This document shows positions 5,919-8,065 of a stretch of DNA of 8,065 bases, piece after piece. The stretch spans positions 1 through 8,065 of the forward strand of contig URRN01000088.1 of assembly GCA_900550185.1 (NCBI GenBank), in the 5' to 3' direction. The notes under the pieces were generated by a model. It saw only the letters and a program-made list of their open reading frames with translations. It did not search any database and was not told the DNA's origin. Each line of letters begins with the position of its first letter. The stretch's first letter is position 1. The stretch comes from an uncultured Collinsella sp. Its GTDB lineage: Bacteria; Actinomycetota; Coriobacteriia; Coriobacteriales; Coriobacteriaceae. A program made the translations under genes and the position numbers.

Positions 5919-6154
5919 CCGCCCCCGCGTAAGCGAAGACGGCCACTTCTCACGATGAAAACGTGTATCGGAGTTGGCAAGACCCGCGGCAACGGGTGCC
6001 ATCCGTGTTCCTATCTTATCTGCAAGCGTTCTGTCGCGCAAGCGTTGAGGCAAACGATTGAAGGACGCAGACAGGATGTATTTGTGTCCGCACGGGACCG
6101 TAGACTTCTCAATAAGGTTACACACCGGTTTATCCGGCCGTTAGAGGAGTTGCT
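5919..6154. other. 236-base interval without a supported gene
   Basis: I see no convincing gene between the small peptide and the HIRAN gene. A plus-strand frame from ATG 5955 lacks a ribosome binding site and would overlap the HIRAN gene by about 100 bases. A local hairpin exists at 5976-6000 (ACCCG 5982-5986 with CGGGT 5993-5997, extended by GGC/GCC with a bulge). The stretch could hold the HIRAN promoter, an antisense RNA to the small peptide, or a long leader; none is demonstrated. Confidence 0.4.
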
Positions 6155-6481
6155 ATGTACGAGCCTTCGCGTGTTCTTCTGTCATTTCACATTGCAGGAT
6201 TTCAGTATGCCGATGGCGCCTTGGTCTTGGGCGATCTTAAAGCGGGCGATAAGCTGACGCTGTGTGCCGAGCGCGATAATCCCCATGACCCTGAGGCGGT
6301 TGCGATTTATTACGGCAACACCAAGCTTGGCTATGTTCCGGGAAACGAGGTCGGCCCACTGTCCTTGATGATGTATTACGGCCACGAGGACGTATTTGAG
6401 GCCCGTGTGCAACAGGTTGCCCCCGAGCGCAGCCCGTGGCATCAGGTGCGCGTTGGGCTCTATGTGGTGGATGCTCGCTAG
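6155..6481 (+). CDS. Small HIRAN-domain protein
   Basis: This 108-residue protein starts at ATG 6155, with AGGAG (6145-6149) 5 bases upstream. Nearly all of it matches the HIRAN pattern: SFHIAGFQYADG (about 10-21), a GDKLTLCAERDNPHDPEAVAIYYG block (31-54) with the characteristic NPHDPxAV signature, then KLGYVPGNE (57-65). HIRAN domains bind DNA, recognising 3' ends or single-stranded/damaged regions in the eukaryotic HLTF protein, and in bacteria occur both alone and fused to nucleases or helicases. No partner domain is present here. The next gene starts within 20 bases, so it is probably the first gene of a small transcription unit. Its role is unknown; nucleic-acid binding is an inference from the family. 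Confidence 0.85.
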   Translation: MYEPSRVLLSFHIAGFQYADGALVLGDLKAGDKLTLCAERDNPHDPEAVAIYYGNTKLGYVPGNEVGPLSLMMYYGHEDVFEARVQQVAPERSPWHQVRVGLYVVDAR

Positions 6482-6499
6482 TCGGCAATGGAGGCTGCC

Positions 6500-6676
6500 A
6501 TGTTTGACGACGACCTGTTCGATTTGACGGACGATCCGTTTGAGTGGGATATGCTGCTCGATGACGATGAGCTGGAGCAGGATCGCAAAAAGCAAAAGGA
6601 TAAGAACACCCAGGATAAAGGTTCGAATAAAAAGGACAAGCGCCGCCGAGGTCTGTTCGGCGGGCTCTTTGGGTAA
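6500..6676 (+). CDS. 58-residue charge-segregated protein of unknown function
   Basis: I chose ATG 6500 over ATG 6488 because GGAGG (6490-6494) lies 5 bases before it and would be inside the gene otherwise. Residues 1-28 contain 14 Asp/Glu and no Lys/Arg (MFDDDLFDLTDDPFEWDMLL...). Residues 29-50 contain 12 Lys/Arg and 3 Asp, ending KRRR. The last eight residues are GLFGGLFG. There is no signal peptide, and the protein is likely disordered. The good ribosome binding site and its position 18 bases after the HIRAN gene support expression in the same unit. The acidic half could mimic nucleic acid or bind a basic partner while the tail resembles a short hydrophobic anchor, but no family is recognised. 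Confidence 0.65.
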   Translation: MFDDDLFDLTDDPFEWDMLLDDDELEQDRKKQKDKNTQDKGSNKKDKRRRGLFGGLFG

Positions 6677-6696
6677 CTGTCGCATCGCTGCATCTG

Positions 6697-6702
6697 TATA
6701 CT
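6697..6702 (+). promoter_or_regulatory. Candidate -10 box for the metallophosphoesterase gene
   Basis: TATACT matches the -10 consensus at five of six bases and is preceded directly by TG. It lies 41 bases before ATG 6743 and after the upstream stop at 6676. No good -35 box is found 16-18 bases upstream, so confidence is limited. Confidence 0.35.
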
Positions 6703-6742
6703 AGGCACGTGTTAGACGCGTTGCGAAATGAGGACAGAGACG

Positions 6743-7288
6743 ATGATGTGGTTTACCGCCGACCTGCACCTGGGCGATACGAATATCTTGCACGACATGG
6801 ATCGACCGTTTGATTTGGTCGAGGAGATGAACCGCAAGGTCATCGATGCCATCAATGAGTGCGTGGCTGTGGACGACCGCCTCTATATCTTGGGAGACTT
6901 TACCTATCGTTTGCCCCTGGCGGAGGCGGTGCGCCTGCGCGAGTGCATCGAATGCCAGAATGTGACGCTCATCCGTGGTAACCATGACAGCGACTGGGAA
7001 GATCCCGACGTACCGCAGATTTGGGAAGACGTGCGCGATTACCTGGAGATTGCTCCTGGCTATGCCAAGGGCCATCGCCTGGTTTTGAGCCATTACCCCA
7101 TGCTCAGCTGGAACGGCAAGGCGCGTGGCGCCATCATGCTACACGGGCATATCCACAGCAGGGGAGACCGCACCAACGTGCGCAACCGCGATCGCGAACG
7201 CCCTATCTTTCGCTACGATGTCGGTCTCGATGCCAACGAGTACAAGCCCGTAAGCCGCGATCAGATTCTTAGCTTCTTTGGGTTATAG
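6743..7288 (+). CDS. Calcineurin-like metallophosphoesterase
   Basis: This 181-residue protein uses ATG 6743, which has AGGA (6731-6734) 8 bases upstream; ATG 6728, five codons earlier, has no ribosome binding site but cannot be excluded. All metal-binding motifs are present in order: D7-x-H9 (FTADLHLGD), G51-D52 (ILGDF), G79-N80-H81-D82 (RGNHD), H117 (LSHYP) and H134-G-H136 (LHGHIHS). These ligate two metal ions in the phosphodiesterase/phosphatase superfamily. The RPFDLVEEMN stretch and compact size match small phage- and bacteria-encoded members whose substrates are unknown. It is probably cytoplasmic, with no signal peptide. A strong double hairpin with a terminator follows immediately after the stop. 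It may be in a unit with the HIRAN and 58-residue genes or use the candidate -10 at 6697. Confidence 0.9.
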   Translation: MMWFTADLHLGDTNILHDMDRPFDLVEEMNRKVIDAINECVAVDDRLYILGDFTYRLPLAEAVRLRECIECQNVTLIRGNHDSDWEDPDVPQIWEDVRDYLEIAPGYAKGHRLVLSHYPMLSWNGKARGAIMLHGHIHSRGDRTNVRNRDRERPIFRYDVGLDANEYKPVSRDQILSFFGL

Positions 7289-7341
7289 GGCGCCAGAGCC
7301 ACCACAAAGGGGACAGGCACCTTTGTGGTGGCTCTGGCGCC
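7289..7341. repeat. Perfect 22-bp inverted repeat carrying a GGGGACAGGCACC core
   Basis: Positions 7289-7310 and 7320-7341 are exact reverse complements (22 bp each) around a 9-base loop (GGACAGGCA). The centre reads AAAGGGGACAGGCACCTTT. From memory, GGTGCCTGTCCCC-type cores recur as dispersed palindromes in many bacterial genomes, some near Y1/REP-associated transposases; this is recalled, not checked. The repeat begins directly after the metallophosphoesterase stop codon. Its right arm overlaps the stem of the following terminator, so the two hairpins cannot form together in full. Confidence 0.8.
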
Positions 7342-7370
7342 GTTGCCATTATGACAGCGGCGCCTTTTTT
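7336..7370 (+). terminator. Intrinsic terminator after the metallophosphoesterase gene
   Basis: GGCGCCGTTG (7336-7345) pairs with CAGCGGCGCC (7355-7364), a 10-bp GC-rich stem with one G-U wobble around a 9-base loop, followed by TTTTTT (7365-7370). Its left arm includes the last six bases of the upstream 22-bp inverted repeat. Confidence 0.9.
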
Positions 7371-7428
7371 GTCCGCGCGGCGCGGTAGAGTGTAGACGGT
7401 TTAAATTTGCGTCCATCGAGGAGCTGCC

Positions 7429-8065
7429 ATGAACGAGATCAAGTGCCCGCATTGCGGTGAAGTGTTTAAGGTCGATGCGTCCGGCTATGCAGATATCGTC
7501 AAACAGGTGCGCGATGCCGAGTTCTCGCGCGACCTGGATGAGCGCGTGAAGGCGGTCCAGCGCGAGGGTGAGCAGGCACTGGAGCTTGAGCGCTCGCGCT
7601 CGACGGCTGCTTTGCAAAAGGCAGAGTCTCAGCGCGACGCTCAGCTTGTCGAGCAGAAGAACGCTGCAGCTCAGCAGCTGGCACAAGAGGTTGCCAAGCG
7701 CGACGCTGAGCTTGCCGAGCTGCGCGCCAAGCTCGAAGGCGCTGCCGCAGAGCGCGAGAGTGCAAGTCAGCGCGCGGCGGTTGAGGCCCGTTCCGATGCT
7801 CAAAAGGAGAATGCCGAGCTTCAGCGCGAGATCGACAATTTACGTGCGCAGTTGGAGCGCAAAGATGATGAAGCCAGGCTTGCCGAGGCGGCGGCACGCA
7901 ATGCTGCTCAAAACGACCTGTCCGCGCGCGACGCTCAGATTGCCGAGCTGCAGGCCAGGATCGCCGCGGCGGACAAGGCCCAGGAGATGGCGCTTGCCGC
8001 CGCCGCGGCAGAGTCGCAGCGTGAGCTCGATGCCGCTCGCAGCGAGGCCGAGCGCGCGCTTACTG
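7429..8065 (+). CDS. DUF2130-family protein, N-terminal part (3' end outside window)
   Basis: ATG 7429 has GAGGAG (7418-7423) 5 bases upstream. The frame stays open to the window edge (212 codons), so it is easily missed by a stop-to-stop search. It opens MNEIKCPHCGEVFKVDASGYADIVKQVRD, with C6-x2-C9 and the wording typical of DUF2130 proteins. About 170 residues of heptad-rich Ala/Glu/Arg/Gln sequence follow (from about residue 35 on), a long coiled coil with recurring RDAQ/AELxA units. The conserved C-terminal DUF2130 domain would lie beyond the window. The family's function is not established; nuclease-fold or DNA-associated roles have been suggested by similarity to RmuC-like proteins, and this is tentative. 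The gene starts a new unit after the terminator at 7336-7370. Confidence 0.85.
   Translation, partial: MNEIKCPHCGEVFKVDASGYADIVKQVRDAEFSRDLDERVKAVQREGEQALELERSRSTAALQKAESQRDAQLVEQKNAAAQQLAQEVAKRDAELAELRAKLEGAAAERESASQRAAVEARSDAQKENAELQREIDNLRAQLERKDDEARLAEAAARNAAQNDLSARDAQIAELQARIAAADKAQEMALAAAAAESQRELDAARSEAERALT

Noticed and set aside
5955..6257. Plus-strand 100-codon frame before the HIRAN gene
   Set aside because: No ribosome binding site, no recognisable motif, and it overlaps the HIRAN coding sequence by about 100 bases.
7261..7803. Minus-strand open frame opposite the DUF2130 coiled coil
   Set aside because: It runs through the terminator hairpins and is antisense to a gene with a strong start; coiled-coil codon bias explains the openness.

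Overview
The window looks like chromosomal DNA of a GC-rich gut anaerobe, most likely a coriobacterium such as Collinsella. This is inferred from gene content: a rubrerythrin, an AbiEi-like/DUF559-type nuclease protein of a style common in that group, and a DUF2130 protein. It is also inferred from GC-rich codon use and strong AGGAG-type ribosome binding sites. No rRNA, tRNA, CRISPR array or transposase gene is visible.

Layout. Positions 1-641 hold the 3' end of a MocR-type (GntR/aminotransferase) regulator. Positions 632-2171 are the accessory part. Two co-oriented copies of a 119-bp element with terminal inverted repeats (632-750 and 2051-2169) bracket a 377-residue nuclease-like protein, and a separate 68-bp palindromic element (783-850) lies in front of that gene. 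Both protein genes upstream of the 119-bp element end inside its left terminus with the same tail, Leu-Ser-Glu-stop. Positions 2237-2974 carry, on the minus strand, a rubredoxin-first rubrerythrin with its own promoter and terminator. Positions 3120-5729 are a two-gene operon (iron-type alcohol dehydrogenase, then class 3-like aldehyde dehydrogenase) closed by a hairpin terminator.

Positions 5808-5918 hold an easily missed 27-residue membrane peptide that resembles a holin-like/type I toxin. Its Shine-Dalgarno lies in a hairpin ending one base before the AUG. Then come a small HIRAN-domain protein, a 58-residue acidic-then-basic peptide, and a calcineurin-like metallophosphoesterase. The last is followed by a perfect 22-bp inverted repeat whose right arm is shared with an intrinsic terminator. 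The window ends in the first 212 codons of a DUF2130 protein (CxxC motif followed by a long coiled coil).

How the parts relate. The dehydrogenase pair can convert an alcohol through its aldehyde to a carboxylate. The rubrerythrin is expected to remove peroxide in an anaerobe. The most unusual material is non-coding or very small: the paired 119-bp elements with stops in all three frames at their ends, the hidden peptide with its sequestered ribosome binding site, and the overlapping hairpins at 7289-7370.
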